Positions 1 through 9,458 are shown, numbered from the stretch's first letter. The stretch is DNA of 64,000 bases from Saccharopolyspora gloriosae (GCF_022828475.1 NZ_CP059557.1:992001-1056000); one strand, 5' to 3'. Notes: generated by a model not told the origin, from the sequence alone. A program made the numbers and translations.

Positions 1-19
1 AGCTGAGCAGTTTCCTGCC

Positions 20-796
20 TCAGCCGCCGCGGCGCCGGAGCAGCTCGAAGCACAGCACCGCGGCCGCACTGGCCACGTTCAACGATTCCACGCCCCCACG
101 CATCGGAATCGCGAGCCGCTGTGCGATGCGGGTGCTGACCTCTTCGGACAGACCGGCGGTCTCGCTGCCGAGCACGAACACGGCCCGCGAACCGAACTCC
201 GCGTCGAAAACGCTCTCCGCCCCTGCCGCTTCCAGCGCGTACAGCGGATAGCCGGCGTCGGTGAGCAGCTCCGCCGCCTCGTCGGCGGTGGAGCAGCGCA
301 GCACCGGGGCGTGGAACGCGACACCGGCCGAGGCCTTGATGACCAGCGGATCGAGTCCGGCGACTCCCTTGTGCGGAACCACGATGCCGTCGATCCCGGC
401 GGCCGTGGCGGTCCGCAAGATCATGCCGACGTTCGCGGGAGTGGTGAGGCCGTCCAGCAGCAGCACTTGCCGCGGCGCGGTCGCCGGATCGTCCAGGGCG
501 TCCGCCAGCGGCCGCATCTTGCGGGCGACGACATCGGCGACCACGCCCTGGTCGTGCCGACCGTTTCCCGCGAGCACCTTCACCCGGTGCGCGCTGGCGC
601 GCTGCACCTTCACGGCGCGGTCGGCGGCGGCCTCTTTGATGTCGTTGATCGCCGGGCCGCCGATCCCCTCGGCGAGGATCACCTTGTCCACGCGCAGGTC
701 CAGATCGGACAGCGCCTCCATGACCGGTTTGCGGCCGTAGACGGTAACGAAGCGATCTCTGGGAGAGGCAGTGCTGGTCACGAGGTTCAGTGTCAC
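20..796 (-). CDS. TrmH/SpoU-family RNA 2'-O-methyltransferase
   Basis: A 258-residue SPOUT methyltransferase, expected to use SAM to methylate a ribose 2'-OH in rRNA or tRNA. The N-terminal third resembles the L30e-like substrate-binding domain. The C-terminal half carries the three SpoU motifs: TTPANVGMILRTATAAG (about 118-134), FVLGSETAGLS (about 208-218) and IPMRGGVESLNVASAAAV (about 231-248), the last forming the knotted SAM pocket. The start is a GTG. It diverges from the acyltransferase gene with a 53-base gap that must hold both promoters. The family is clear; the target nucleotide cannot be told from sequence. Confidence 0.9.
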   Translation of the reverse strand: MTLNLVTSTASPRDRFVTVYGRKPVMEALSDLDLRVDKVILAEGIGGPAINDIKEAAADRAVKVQRASAHRVKVLAGNGRHDQGVVADVVARKMRPLADALDDPATAPRQVLLLDGLTTPANVGMILRTATAAGIDGIVVPHKGVAGLDPLVIKASAGVAFHAPVLRCSTADEAAELLTDAGYPLYALEAAGAESVFDAEFGSRAVFVLGSETAGLSEEVSTRIAQRLAIPMRGGVESLNVASAAAVLCFELLRRRGG

Positions 797-849
797 ACGA
801 GCCGCAGCGAGGGCTCTGAGCCGCCCGGTCGTGTGCCAGTATCGCGGAC

Positions 850-2271
850 ATGCCCGATCGTCTTTCCGCCCTGGACGCCTCGTTCCTGTACCTGGAGGAC
901 CACACGACGCCGATGCACGTGGGCGGCGTCGCGGTGTTCCGCCGTCCTCGTGCCGGGTTCGAGTACGACAACGTGCTGGCGATGATCGATCGCAGGCTGG
1001 CGCTGGTGCCGCGCTACCGGCAGAAGGTCCGGCAGGTTCCGGGCAAGCTGGCCCGCCCGGTGTGGGTGGACGATCAGGACTTCGACATCACGTATCACGT
1101 GCGCCGGTCCGCGCTGCCGAAACCGGGCAAGGACGAGCAGCTGCACGACCTGGTGGCCCGGTTGATGTCGCGCAAGCTCGACCCGGCTCGCCCGTTGTGG
1201 GAGCTGTACCTGGTGGAAGGCCTGTCCCGCAGCCGGGTCGCGGTGATCACCAAGACGCATCAGGCGATGGTCGACGGCATCGGAGCCCTCGACATCGGCC
1301 AGGTCATCTTCGACATGGCGGCGGCTCCGGACGGACCGGAGGTCGAGGACCTGTGGATGCCGCGCCCGGAGCCCAGCGGGGCTCAGCTGGTGCTGGAGGC
1401 GGCCACGGAGGCCGTGCAGCGACCAGGTGCGGTCGTGGAGAACGCTCGGTCGGCCTTGGGCGACGCCACTGCGACGGTGCGGAAGGTGACGGGTGCGCTC
1501 GGCGGCCTGGCCACGGCGGTGCGTGCGGCGGCGTTGCCCACGCCGGGCGGGCCGCTGAACGGGCCGACGTCGACCCAGCGCAGGTTCGCGGTCGCGCAAG
1601 CCCGGCTCGACGACTTCCGCGCGATCCGGCAGGCCCACGGCGGCACCGTCAACGACGTGGTGCTGGCGGTGGTCGCGGGGGCGTTGCGGAGCTGGCTGCT
1701 CTCCCGCGGTGAAGTGGTATCGGGCTCCACGACGTTGCGTGCGATGGTGCCGGTCTCGGTGAGCGGCGGCGACGTGGCCGAGGGCGAATCGGCCGCAGCG
1801 CCTGCTCCGACGACGAACAGGGTGGCGGCGTACCTGGTGGATCTGCCGGTGGGTGAGTCGAGCCCGGTGTTGCGGCTGCACCACATCAGCCATGCTTTGC
1901 GTGCGCACGCCGAGTCGGGCAGGTCCGTCGCGGCGGAGGCGCTGGTGGGGGTGTCGGGCTTCGCACCGCCGACGTTGCACGCGCTGGGGGCTCGGGTGGC
2001 CAACGGGTTCTCGGACCGGTTGTTCAACGTGCTGGTGACGAACGTGCCCGGCCCGCAGGTACCGCTGTACGCGGCGGGCGCGAAGATGACCGAGATGTTC
2101 CCGGTAGTGCCGCTGGCGAAGAACCAGTCGCTGGCCATCGGGGTCACCTCCTACGACGGAGGCGTGTACTTCGGCTTGAACGGCGACCGGGACGCCATGT
2201 CCGACGTGGACGTGCTGGCGGCGATGATCGGAGAGTCAGTGGAAGAGATGATCGGGACGGTCGACGGATGA
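850..2271 (+). CDS. wax ester synthase/diacylglycerol acyltransferase (WS/DGAT) family protein
   Basis: A 473-residue member of the actinobacterial WS/DGAT family, which transfers acyl groups from acyl-CoA to diacylglycerol or fatty alcohols to make storage lipid. It opens with the typical RLSALDASFLYLED and has the normal length. The family active-site motif HHxxxDG appears as HQAMVDG (residues 137-143), so the second His, usually regarded as catalytic, is Gln. The C-terminal NVPGPQVPLY motif and the LAIGVTSYDG block are intact. Its stop overlaps the next start (ATGA), so the two are probably translationally coupled. Family membership is firm; activity is uncertain because of the His-to-Gln change. 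Confidence 0.88.
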   Translation: MPDRLSALDASFLYLEDHTTPMHVGGVAVFRRPRAGFEYDNVLAMIDRRLALVPRYRQKVRQVPGKLARPVWVDDQDFDITYHVRRSALPKPGKDEQLHDLVARLMSRKLDPARPLWELYLVEGLSRSRVAVITKTHQAMVDGIGALDIGQVIFDMAAAPDGPEVEDLWMPRPEPSGAQLVLEAATEAVQRPGAVVENARSALGDATATVRKVTGALGGLATAVRAAALPTPGGPLNGPTSTQRRFAVAQARLDDFRAIRQAHGGTVNDVVLAVVAGALRSWLLSRGEVVSGSTTLRAMVPVSVSGGDVAEGESAAAPAPTTNRVAAYLVDLPVGESSPVLRLHHISHALRAHAESGRSVAAEALVGVSGFAPPTLHALGARVANGFSDRLFNVLVTNVPGPQVPLYAAGAKMTEMFPVVPLAKNQSLAIGVTSYDGGVYFGLNGDRDAMSDVDVLAAMIGESVEEMIGTVDG

Positions 2272-2771
2272 GGGTTTACCTGCCCGCCACGGTGCGCATG
2301 GTGCGCGGCCTGGTGGAGGACAAGCAGCTGCAGCCGCTCAGCGGTACCGGGTTCGCGTTGACCCCCGCGCTGCGGGAGTCCTACGCCACGGGGGACACCG
2401 AAGAGTTGGAGTACGCCGCGATGCGGGAGGCCGCGCAGGCCTCGCTGCGGCTGATCGCCGGCGAACGAGCGGAGGACGAGAAGGCGGAGCTGCGCCGCGT
2501 GGTGATCTCCGTCGATGTGGAGGACACGACGCTGCGCCCGGACCTGGACAACGCGGTGGTCCGCCTTTCGGGTCCGGTTCCGTGGAAGAAGGTCGCCGCG
2601 GTGCACATGGATTCTCCCGAAGCGGAGGACGCGGTGCGGGCGGCCGCGGAGGTGATCGACTCGGCGGACCTCGGTGATCCGGATGCGGAGTTCGTGCTGG
2701 GCGAGGCCGAGGACCACGAGCTGTCCTGGTACGCGCCGCAAGAAGTTCCGTTCCTGCTGGAACTGATGTGA
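2268..2771 (+). CDS. DUF6912-like conserved actinobacterial protein
   Basis: A 167-residue soluble protein of unknown function. It begins MRVYLPATVRMVRGL and contains the GTGFALTPALRESY and LEYAAMREAAQASLRL blocks that I associate with the actinobacterial DUF6912 family. The C-terminal half is acidic and ends in a WYAPQEVPFLLELM motif. No signal peptide or membrane segment is present. It overlaps the acyltransferase stop by four bases, which fixes the start and points to one operon. No catalytic motif is recognisable. The family name is from memory. Confidence 0.8.
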   Translation: MRVYLPATVRMVRGLVEDKQLQPLSGTGFALTPALRESYATGDTEELEYAAMREAAQASLRLIAGERAEDEKAELRRVVISVDVEDTTLRPDLDNAVVRLSGPVPWKKVAAVHMDSPEAEDAVRAAAEVIDSADLGDPDAEFVLGEAEDHELSWYAPQEVPFLLELM

Positions 2772-2775
2772 ACCG

Positions 2776-2808
2776 TCGGCCGGGGCGCGCTCGCAGCGCC
2801 CCGGCCGA
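2776..2808. terminator. bidirectional hairpin terminator
   Basis: A perfect 12-bp inverted repeat, TCGGCCGGGGCG and its complement, around a 9-base loop. It lies in the 44-base gap between two convergent genes, so it probably stops both transcripts. There is no T-tract, as is usual in high-GC actinobacteria. Confidence 0.75.
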
Positions 2809-2815
2809 GCCGGGA

Positions 2816-3652
2816 TCAGCCCGGAGGCTGCAACCCCGGCATCTCGAAGTCGCGGACCTGCGACGCATCGGGCTCGGCGACGTCCACCGGCTTGCCCCAG
2901 TCGGAGTAGGTCAGCGTCGTGGCCGATTCGCCGAGTTGCTTGCCCATGACGTTCATCGGCGGCGTGATCTGCTCGACCTTGAGCGGACGTCCCTGCTCGT
3001 CGGCCCACACGGTCTGCTTGATCTCGGTGACACCGCCCTGGAGCAGGATCTCGTAGCTCTGCTTCGCGAGGCCCTCGGCGGAGGCGATCACCTGGTTGAG
3101 GTCGGTGACGACCTCGTAGCGGGTGGCCTGCTTGCCGTCGACGGTGTCGGGGCCTGCTTGGGTGAACTGCGAGCCTTCGGGCAGCAGCTTGCGGAAGTCG
3201 GACGCCTCGGACAGCGCCGCCGTCTGGGCACCGCCGACCGCGGCGGCCGGGCTGTCCTTGGCGATCCGCGCCCACGGCTTGGCGGGGTCGCCGCCGAGCG
3301 AGTTGAGCTGCGGGTTGTTCATGTAGGTGTGCTCGGGGGTCATGATGATCTCCCCGGTGGTCCCGGTGCAGCTCATCGATGACTTGGCGGCGTCGACGTC
3401 GCAGTCGGACTGGATGCCGCCGGAGCCGCCGACCGTGGCGTTGATGCTCAGCTTGTACGAGTTGTTCTCGGACATGGTCTGCGAGGCTCCGGAGACCAGC
3501 GAGGCCAGGTCGCTGTAGGCGCCGCCCTGCTGGGCGGTCCCGGACTCGCCGGCCCCGGAGTCGCCGGAACCGGCCGGAGCCTGACCGAGGGCACATCCCC
3601 CCAATGTCGCGGTCAACGCGACGGTGCACACTGCGATGCTCGTGCGGCGCAC
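2816..3652 (-). CDS. LppX/LolA-like lipoprotein
   Basis: A 278-residue exported lipoprotein. The signal peptide MRRTSIAVCTVALTATLGG is followed by the lipobox Cys at residue 20 (LGGC), then a Gly/Ser-rich linker and a domain with the alternating beta-strand pattern of the LppX/LprG/LolA fold. The segment DGKQATRYEVV and the C-terminal DWGKPVDVAEP recur in the next gene as DGAPATRYSL and DWGTPAEITAP, so the two are paralogues. LppX/LprG relatives shuttle lipids across the periplasm; that role here is inference. The GTG start has a GGGAAGG ribosome site upstream. Confidence 0.78.
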   Translation of the reverse strand: MRRTSIAVCTVALTATLGGCALGQAPAGSGDSGAGESGTAQQGGAYSDLASLVSGASQTMSENNSYKLSINATVGGSGGIQSDCDVDAAKSSMSCTGTTGEIIMTPEHTYMNNPQLNSLGGDPAKPWARIAKDSPAAAVGGAQTAALSEASDFRKLLPEGSQFTQAGPDTVDGKQATRYEVVTDLNQVIASAEGLAKQSYEILLQGGVTEIKQTVWADEQGRPLKVEQITPPMNVMGKQLGESATTLTYSDWGKPVDVAEPDASQVRDFEMPGLQPPG

Positions 3653-3736
3653 GGAATTCCCTTCCCCCTGCGGATCAGTATCCAGAGGAAGCTAGCAGCG
3701 CGATTCACCCGTTGTGGGGGGTTCGGGAAAGTTCGG

Positions 3737-4642
3737 TCAGCGCGGTGGTTGAGCCTGCGGTAGCGGGCCGTTCGGGAACGCGCCCACTTCTTCGGCGGGC
3801 GGGGCGGTGATCTCGGCGGGCGTGCCCCAATCGCGGTAGGTGGAGGTCAGCGAAACCTGACCGGCCTGCGCGACTTTCTGCGAGGCGGCGAACTTCACGG
3901 GCAGGCCGCGTTCGTCGACCCACAGCTCGTAACCGATCTCGCCGCGCCCGGCGTCGGCCGCGCTGCGGAGCCGGGTGCGCTGCTGCTCCGCCGGTGCCGT
4001 GTCCGCCGCCTCCGCGGTGAGGACGCGCAGGCTGTAGCGGGTGGCGGGGGCGCCGTCGACCTGGTCCGGCGCGCTGGATTCGATCTTGGTGGCGGATTCG
4101 ATGCCGGTGAACGTCGCCCGCGGATCGGTGGAGTCCTGCACGTGGCCGAGTGCGGGGGCGAGCAGTTTCGCGGCGAAGTCGGTTCCGTCGGCGGCCAGCC
4201 GCAGCCACGGCTTGCCGGGCTCCGGTTGCAGCAGTGGTGACTTGAGGTAGCCGACACCGTCGATCAGGGCGAGGTCGACCGGCTGCGGTGGCTGCCCGGC
4301 GTTGGGCTTGGTCGTGCCCTGCAACGTCACGTCGGCGTGGTCGTGGGCGTAGCGCACCAGGCCTTCACCGGCGAGCTCACCGACGAAACCGAGGTCGCCG
4401 CGCACGGTGCTGCGCACGCTTCCCCGCTCGTTGATGCGCTGCAGCACGTCGCCGAGCAGCGGTGCGGCCGACGGTCGCAGGTCGGGGTGGGCGGCGGCGG
4501 GAGCGGACGGCTGAGGTGCGGGCGGCGGCGCGCAGCCTGCCGAACCGAACAGGAAGAGCAGACCGGCGGTCAGGGCCGTGGTCGAGCGCGCCATTGCGCT
4601 GTGCGTCGGGGCGGTGCGGGATCGGGCGCGGACTCGGGGCAT
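3737..4642 (-). CDS. LppX/LolA-like lipoprotein, paralogue of its neighbour
   Basis: A 301-residue exported lipoprotein. I place the start at the ATG at 4642, preceded by GAGGAG, rather than at the upstream end of the open frame; an internal ATG at 4594 is the alternative. The signal segment STTALTAGLLFLFGSAGC ends in a lipobox Cys, followed by a Pro/Ala-rich linker. The mature domain shares the ATRYSL, GYELWVDERGLPVKF and DWGTP blocks with the lipoprotein gene just downstream, indicating tandem duplication. Probably surface lipid or ligand binding; nothing in the sequence gives the ligand. Confidence 0.75.
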   Translation of the reverse strand: MPRVRARSRTAPTHSAMARSTTALTAGLLFLFGSAGCAPPPAPQPSAPAAAHPDLRPSAAPLLGDVLQRINERGSVRSTVRGDLGFVGELAGEGLVRYAHDHADVTLQGTTKPNAGQPPQPVDLALIDGVGYLKSPLLQPEPGKPWLRLAADGTDFAAKLLAPALGHVQDSTDPRATFTGIESATKIESSAPDQVDGAPATRYSLRVLTAEAADTAPAEQQRTRLRSAADAGRGEIGYELWVDERGLPVKFAASQKVAQAGQVSLTSTYRDWGTPAEITAPPAEEVGAFPNGPLPQAQPPR

Positions 4643-4841
4643 GGTCAGCTCCTCGTCGGGGGGACGACGTCCAGCTTCGACGCTAACAACGTTGCGCGCC
4701 CGCCACAGGCACCGTTCGCGTCGACGAGGTTTCCGGCGGCTTTCGAAATTCCTCGGGATTCCCGTTCTGCGGCAGTGCTTTCCCGGTGAATCGGGGCTCA
4801 GGGGGGTCGCGCTTCCCACCCGGCCGTGTGCGGCGGTGGGG

Positions 4842-5846
4842 TCAGTCGTCGTCGCGGCCCGCGTGGGACCGCAGCAGCCTGCGCAGCGAGGTGAGCTGTT
4901 CGACGCTGCCGCCTTCGGTCACGTAAGTGTCGAGGTTGCACTCGGGATCGTCACCGCCGCCCAGGTGCCCACAGTTCGGCGGGCATTCCTCGGCGGCCTC
5001 GGCGAAACCGGCGAAAGCGCTGATCAGGTCGTCGGCGGTGACGTGCGCGAGGCCGAAGGAACGGATGCCGGGGGTGTCCACCACCCAGCCGCCGTCGGGC
5101 AGCGGCAACGCCACCGCGGAAGTGGAGGTGTGCCGCCCCTTGCCGACTCCGCTGACCACCCCGGTGGCTCGGTCCGCGTGCGGCACCAGCGTGTTCACCA
5201 GCGTCGACTTGCCCACCCCGGAGTGCCCGACGAGCGCGCACACCCGGCCGGTGAGCTGTGCGAACAGGTTCTCGTGCAGTTCGTGCATGTTGGTGACGAC
5301 GATCGGCAGCGGCAACGCCGAATAGGTGTCGAGCACCTCGTCGGGCGCGGCCAGGTCGGACTTCGTCAAGCACAGCACGGGAGTGAGCCCGCCCGCGTAG
5401 GCGGCGACCAGGCACCGGTCGATGAGGCCGGTGCGCGGCGGTGGATCGGCCAGCGCGGCCACGATGATGAGCCGTTCGGCGTTGGCCACCACGATCCGCT
5501 CGTAAGGGTCGGTGTCGTCGGCGGTGCGGCGCAGCACGCTGCTGCGGTCCACGACCCGCACGATTCGCGCCAGTGTGTCCGCGCGGCCCGAGGTGTCCCC
5601 GACGAGGTCCACGGTGTCGCCCACGACGACCGGAGTGCGGCCCAGCTCGCGGGCGCGCATCGCGGTGACGAGGCGATCCGGATCGCCGTCCAACGCGCAG
5701 GTCCAGCGGCCGCGGTCGACGGCGACGACCATCGCGGCTGCCGCGTCCGCGTGCTCCGGCCGGAGCTTGCTGCGCGGACGGCTGCCGCGTCCGGGGCGCA
5801 CCCGCACGTCGGATTCGTCCAGGTCTCGCCAGCCCCGGCGGCCCAT
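4842..5846 (-). CDS. rsgA: ribosome small subunit-dependent GTPase A
   Basis: A 334-residue circularly permuted GTPase that acts in late 30S maturation. The N-terminal OB fold is followed by G4 (TKSD) ahead of G1 (GHSGVGKSTLVN), then G3 (DTPG), the permuted order diagnostic of RsgA/YjeQ. The zinc knuckle reads CPPNCGHLGGGDDPEC. The ATG at 5846 shares one base with the aroA stop (TGATG), so rsgA is translationally coupled to aroA; a longer in-frame start would run into aroA. The aroA-rsgA pair is conserved in mycobacteria. Confidence 0.95.
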   Translation of the reverse strand: MGRRGWRDLDESDVRVRPGRGSRPRSKLRPEHADAAAAMVVAVDRGRWTCALDGDPDRLVTAMRARELGRTPVVVGDTVDLVGDTSGRADTLARIVRVVDRSSVLRRTADDTDPYERIVVANAERLIIVAALADPPPRTGLIDRCLVAAYAGGLTPVLCLTKSDLAAPDEVLDTYSALPLPIVVTNMHELHENLFAQLTGRVCALVGHSGVGKSTLVNTLVPHADRATGVVSGVGKGRHTSTSAVALPLPDGGWVVDTPGIRSFGLAHVTADDLISAFAGFAEAAEECPPNCGHLGGGDDPECNLDTYVTEGGSVEQLTSLRRLLRSHAGRDDD

Positions 5847-7114
5847 CAGGCCACCGGCTCCAGCATCGCCGCCCACATTCCGGGGAAGTCGGGGATCGTC
5901 TTGCCGGTGGTCGCGATGTCCTCCACCTCGACCCCCGGCACCCGCAGGCCGAGGATGGCGCCCGCCGTCGCCATCCGGTGGTCGGCGTAGCTGCGCCAGG
6001 TCCCGCCGTGCAGCGGCCGGGGGCGGATGAGCAGGCCGTCGGAGGTCTGCTCGACGTCCCCGCCGAGCCCGGTGATCTCCCGCTCCAGTGCCGCCAGCCG
6101 GTCCGTTTCGTGTCCGCGCAGGTGCGCGATGCCGCGCAGCCGCGACGGCTCGGTGGCCAGCGCGGCGAGCGCCGCCACCGTCGGGGTGAGCTCACCGACC
6201 TCGTGCAGGTCGATGTCCACGGGTTCCAGCCGCGACGGTCCCGTGACGGTGAGCCCCGCAGGGGAGAGCGCGACCTGGGCGCCCATGGCGGTGAGGATGT
6301 CGCGGATGCCGTCGCCCGCTTGCGTCGTCTCCGACGGCCAGCCGGGCACTGTTACCGCACCGGCGGTCGCGGCCGCGGCCGCGAGGAACGGGGTGGCGTT
6401 GGAGAGGTCCGGTTCGATCGTGATGTCCAGCGCCCTGATCGGACCGGGGGAGACCCGCCAGGTGTTCTCCCGAGCGTCGTCCACGTCGACTCCCGCCGCG
6501 CGCAACATCGCTACAGTCATGTCGATGTGCGGCAGCGACGGAACGGGAGGGCCTTCGTGCACCACGGTCACGCCCTGTTCGGAACGCGCCGCCGACAACA
6601 GCAGACCGGAGACGAACTGCGAGGACGCCGAAGCGTCGATCGTGACGCGGCCGCCCTTGAACGCTCCGGTGCCGCGCAGCTCGAACGGCAGCGAATCGCC
6701 GGTGATGTCGGCGCCCAGCGAACGCAGGGCGTTCAGCACGGTGTCCAGCGGCCGCTTCCGCGCGTGAGGGTCGCCGTCGAAGGACACCGGGCCGTCCGCC
6801 AACGCCGCCACCGGCGGCACGAACCGCATCACGGTGCCTGCGAGACCGCAGTCCACGTCGGCCGGGCCGCGCAACGCGCCGGGCTCCACCAGCCAGTCGC
6901 CGTCCGCTCCGGCGCGCACCTCGGTGCCCAGTGAGCGCAGCGCGGCCGCCATCAGCTCGGTGTCCCTGCTGCGCAGCGGCGCGCGCAACGTGGAAGGACC
7001 GGTGGCGAGCGCGGCGAGCACCAACGCCCGGTTCGTGATCGACTTCGAGCCGGGGACCGGCACGGTCGCACGGACCGGGCCGGTGGCGACCGGGGCGGGC
7101 CAGAGCTGCGTCAT
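5846..7114 (-). CDS. aroA: 3-phosphoshikimate 1-carboxyvinyltransferase (EPSP synthase)
   Basis: A 422-residue enzyme of the shikimate pathway that joins shikimate-3-phosphate and PEP into [21 protein letters not shown] near residues 20-36 is the N-terminal substrate loop, and [11 protein letters not shown] is the conserved RxxETDR signature. ATG at 7114 (MTQLWPAP) has a short G-rich ribosome site and gives the usual family start; the open frame extends 28 codons further without similarity. It is the first gene of the aroA-rsgA unit and diverges from the first SRAP gene. Confidence 0.96.
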   Translation of the reverse strand: MTQLWPAPVATGPVRATVPVPGSKSITNRALVLAALATGPSTLRAPLRSRDTELMAAALRSLGTEVRAGADGDWLVEPGALRGPADVDCGLAGTVMRFVPPVAALADGPVSFDGDPHARKRPLDTVLNALRSLGADITGDSLPFELRGTGAFKGGRVTIDASASSQFVSGLLLSAARSEQGVTVVHEGPPVPSLPHIDMTVAMLRAAGVDVDDARENTWRVSPGPIRALDITIEPDLSNATPFLAAAAATAGAVTVPGWPSETTQAGDGIRDILTAMGAQVALSPAGLTVTGPSRLEPVDIDLHEVGELTPTVAALAALATEPSRLRGIAHLRGHETDRLAALEREITGLGGDVEQTSDGLLIRPRPLHGGTWRSYADHRMATAGAILGLRVPGVEVEDIATTGKTIPDFPGMWAAMLEPVA

Positions 7115-7260
7115 ACCCCCAATGATCCCGCATTCGTCCCTGCTCAACTGGACGGGGCCGTCGGCGGAGGCGTTCGACGTTGTCGGTGGGTGCTGCAACG
7201 ATGGGTACCCCGGCGGGAGACGGCTCCGGATCGGGCGGCGACAGCGGAGGTGACCAGGGA

Positions 7261-8025
7261 ATGTGCGGCAGGTACGCCTCCACGAAGGATCCGGCGGCGC
7301 TGGCGAGGGAGTTCGACGCGGCCGACGCCACCGGCGGCGAATCCCGCGGTGCCGACTACAACGTCGCCCCCACCAAGCAGGTGCCGGCCGTGGTGCGGCG
7401 CCATCCTCGGGGAGCCGACGGTGAACCGGATCCGCTGCGCAGCGAGCGCGGTGTCCGCCTGATGCGGTGGGGCCTGGTGCCGAAGTGGGCGAAGGACCCG
7501 AAGATCGGCAGCCGGATGATCAACGCGAAGGCGGAGACGGTGACCTCGAAGCCCGCGTTCCGCACCGCGGTGAAGCATCGCCGCTGCCTGCTGCCCGCCG
7601 ACGGCTGGTACGAGTGGAAGCGCGACGGCGAGCGCAAGCAGCCCTACTTCATGACCTTCCCCGACGATTCCAGCCTGGCCATGGCCGGGATCTGGGAGAC
7701 CTGGCACGATCCGGCCGCCGCCGAGGGCACGCCGCCGCTGGTGACGTGCTCGGTGCTGACCACCGCGGCCATCGGCGCGCTCACCGAGGTGCACGACCGG
7801 ATGCCGCTGGTGCTGCCCGCCGCGACCTGGGACGACTGGCTCGACCCGGACCGTGCGGAGATCGGCGGCCTGCTCGGGCCTTCGCGGGAACTCGTCGACG
7901 CGCTGGAACTGCGTCCCGTGTCCTCCACGGTGAACAACGTGCGCAACAACGGGGCGGAGCTCATCGCGAGGCAGGACGAACAGGGCGAGCCGGTAGCGTT
8001 GGATCATGCTCAGGACGCGGGGTGA
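7261..8025 (+). CDS. SRAP (YedK/HMCES) family protein, copy 1
   Basis: A 254-residue SOS-response-associated-peptidase domain protein. YedK/HMCES proteins crosslink through Cys2 to abasic sites in single-stranded DNA. The start must be the ATG at 7261, because Met removal then exposes Cys2 of MCGRY; a GGAGGTG site lies upstream. The other active-site residues are visible: Asn in YNVAPTK, Glu in WYEWK, His in VHDRMP. A second, divergent copy begins six bases after its stop. Confidence 0.92.
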   Translation: MCGRYASTKDPAALAREFDAADATGGESRGADYNVAPTKQVPAVVRRHPRGADGEPDPLRSERGVRLMRWGLVPKWAKDPKIGSRMINAKAETVTSKPAFRTAVKHRRCLLPADGWYEWKRDGERKQPYFMTFPDDSSLAMAGIWETWHDPAAAEGTPPLVTCSVLTTAAIGALTEVHDRMPLVLPAATWDDWLDPDRAEIGGLLGPSRELVDALELRPVSSTVNNVRNNGAELIARQDEQGEPVALDHAQDAG

Positions 8026-8031
8026 GTGCTG

Positions 8032-8760
8032 ATGTGCGGGCGTTACGCGGTTCGGCGTGACCCGGCGGCGTTGGCCGCCGAGTTCGACGCCGTCGACCGC
8101 TCCGAGGGGCTCCTCGCTCCCGACTTCAACGTCACCCCCACCAAGACGGTGCCGATCGTCGTCGAACGCGCCACCGGGACCGGCGTCGAACGCAGTGTGC
8201 GGCCGGTGCGATGGGGATTGGTGCCGACCTGGGCCAAGGACACCACCAGCGGACCACCGATGATCAACGCGCGGGCCGAGACGATCACCGAGAAGCCCGC
8301 CTACGCCGAATCCGCAGCGCGGCGGCGCTGCCTCATGCCCGCGACCGGTTGGTACGAGTGGAAACCCGGCGATCGGCGCAGGCAGCCGTACCTGTGCTCG
8401 CGCCGCGACGGCGCCAGCCTCGCCATGGCCGCCGTGTTCTCCGCCTGGTGGGCTCCGGAGAGCACCGCGGCACCCTTGGTGACCTGCGCCGTGGTCACCA
8501 CCGACGCGGTCGGCGAACTCGCAGGCGTGCATCACCGGATGCCGCTGGTGCTGCCGCGTGAAACGTGGGCGGACTGGCTCGACCCCGGACGCACCGACGT
8601 CCGGGAACTGCTCGGCCCGGACGGGGCGATGCTCGGCGAGCTCGCGCTCAGCACCGTGTCCACCGATGTGAACAACATGCGCAACAACCGTGCTGATCTG
8701 CTCGAACCGGCCGAGCCGATGCCCGAGCCCGCCGAGCAAGGGGCGCTGTTCGACTCATGA
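8032..8760 (+). CDS. SRAP (YedK/HMCES) family protein, copy 2
   Basis: A 242-residue SRAP domain protein with the same active-site set as its upstream neighbour: Cys2 (MCGRY), Asn in FNVTPTK, Glu in WYEWK, His in VHHRMP. An in-frame GTG lies two codons upstream, but only the ATG at 8032 puts Cys at position 2. The two proteins share the Mx[14 protein letters not shown] and RRCLxPAxGWYEWK blocks but differ widely elsewhere, so the duplication is old. Its stop overlaps the following hydrolase start (ATGA). Confidence 0.92.
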   Translation: MCGRYAVRRDPAALAAEFDAVDRSEGLLAPDFNVTPTKTVPIVVERATGTGVERSVRPVRWGLVPTWAKDTTSGPPMINARAETITEKPAYAESAARRRCLMPATGWYEWKPGDRRRQPYLCSRRDGASLAMAAVFSAWWAPESTAAPLVTCAVVTTDAVGELAGVHHRMPLVLPRETWADWLDPGRTDVRELLGPDGAMLGELALSTVSTDVNNMRNNRADLLEPAEPMPEPAEQGALFDS

Positions 8761-9368
8761 CGCGCGTCGAGCTCGACACTCCGCACGGCCCCGCCCGGGC
8801 CGAACTGCACTGCGCCGAAGAGGGCAGGGCCGCGCTGCTGCTCGGCCACGGCGCAGGCGGCGGCGTCGCCGCACCCGACCTGGTCGCGGTGACCCGGGCC
8901 GCCACCGATGCGGGCGTGCACGTGGCACTGATCGAACAGCCCTATCGGGTCGCCGGCCGGAAAGCGCCCGCCCCGGCCCGCCGGCTCGACGCGGCATGGC
9001 TGGCCGTGGCCGAAGACCTCGGCGAACGCTGGTTCGCGGACCTGCCGCTGCTGTTCGGCGGCCGGTCCTCCGGCGCCAGGGTCGCCTGCCGCACCGCCGA
9101 AGCCGGGGCCGCCTCCGCGGTGCTCTGCCTCGCGTTCCCCCTGCACCCGCCGGGTAAGCCGGAGAAGTCGCGGCTTGGTGAACTCGACGCCGTCGAATCC
9201 CCGGTGCTGGTCGTCCAAGGCGAACGGGACGCCTTCGGCAAGCCCGAGCCCGCGCACCGGCGCGAGGTGGTGCTCGTCGCGGGCGACCACTCGCTGAAGG
9301 CAGACGTGGACGCCGTGTCCCGAGCCGCGCAGGAGTGGCTCAACCGAGTCCTCCGCCCCCTGGACTGA
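8757..9368 (+). CDS. alpha/beta hydrolase, KANL3/Tex30-like
   Basis: A 203-residue alpha/beta hydrolase. It has the oxyanion region LLGHGAGGG (about 29-37), a nucleophile elbow GGRSSGA, an acid in QGERDAFG, and the catalytic His in AGDHSLK. This compact dienelactone-hydrolase-like form, called KANL3/Tex30-like, has no firmly known substrate. It overlaps the second SRAP gene by four bases and is probably co-transcribed with both SRAP genes. Family A repeat halves follow 43 bases after the stop. Confidence 0.82.
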   Translation: MTRVELDTPHGPARAELHCAEEGRAALLLGHGAGGGVAAPDLVAVTRAATDAGVHVALIEQPYRVAGRKAPAPARRLDAAWLAVAEDLGERWFADLPLLFGGRSSGARVACRTAEAGAASAVLCLAFPLHPPGKPEKSRLGELDAVESPVLVVQGERDAFGKPEPAHRREVVLVAGDHSLKADVDAVSRAAQEWLNRVLRPLD

Positions 9369-9410
9369 TCCGCCCGCCGGGGCTCCGGCGAACGTCCACG
9401 CCTGCGCCTA

Positions 9411-9457
9411 AAAGGGAACCTTCCGGTCACCGGTGCTGGAAGGGAACCAACCTGTCA
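9411..9457 (+). repeat. family A repeat, two degenerate direct halves
   Basis: Two forward copies of the family A unit (9411-9432 and 9438-9457), reading AAAGGGAACCTTCCGGTCAC and GGAAGGGAACCAACCTGTCA. They are less perfect than other copies. They sit between the convergent hydrolase and ybaK genes, pointing along the hydrolase transcript. Confidence 0.8.
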
Positions 9458-9458
9458 C

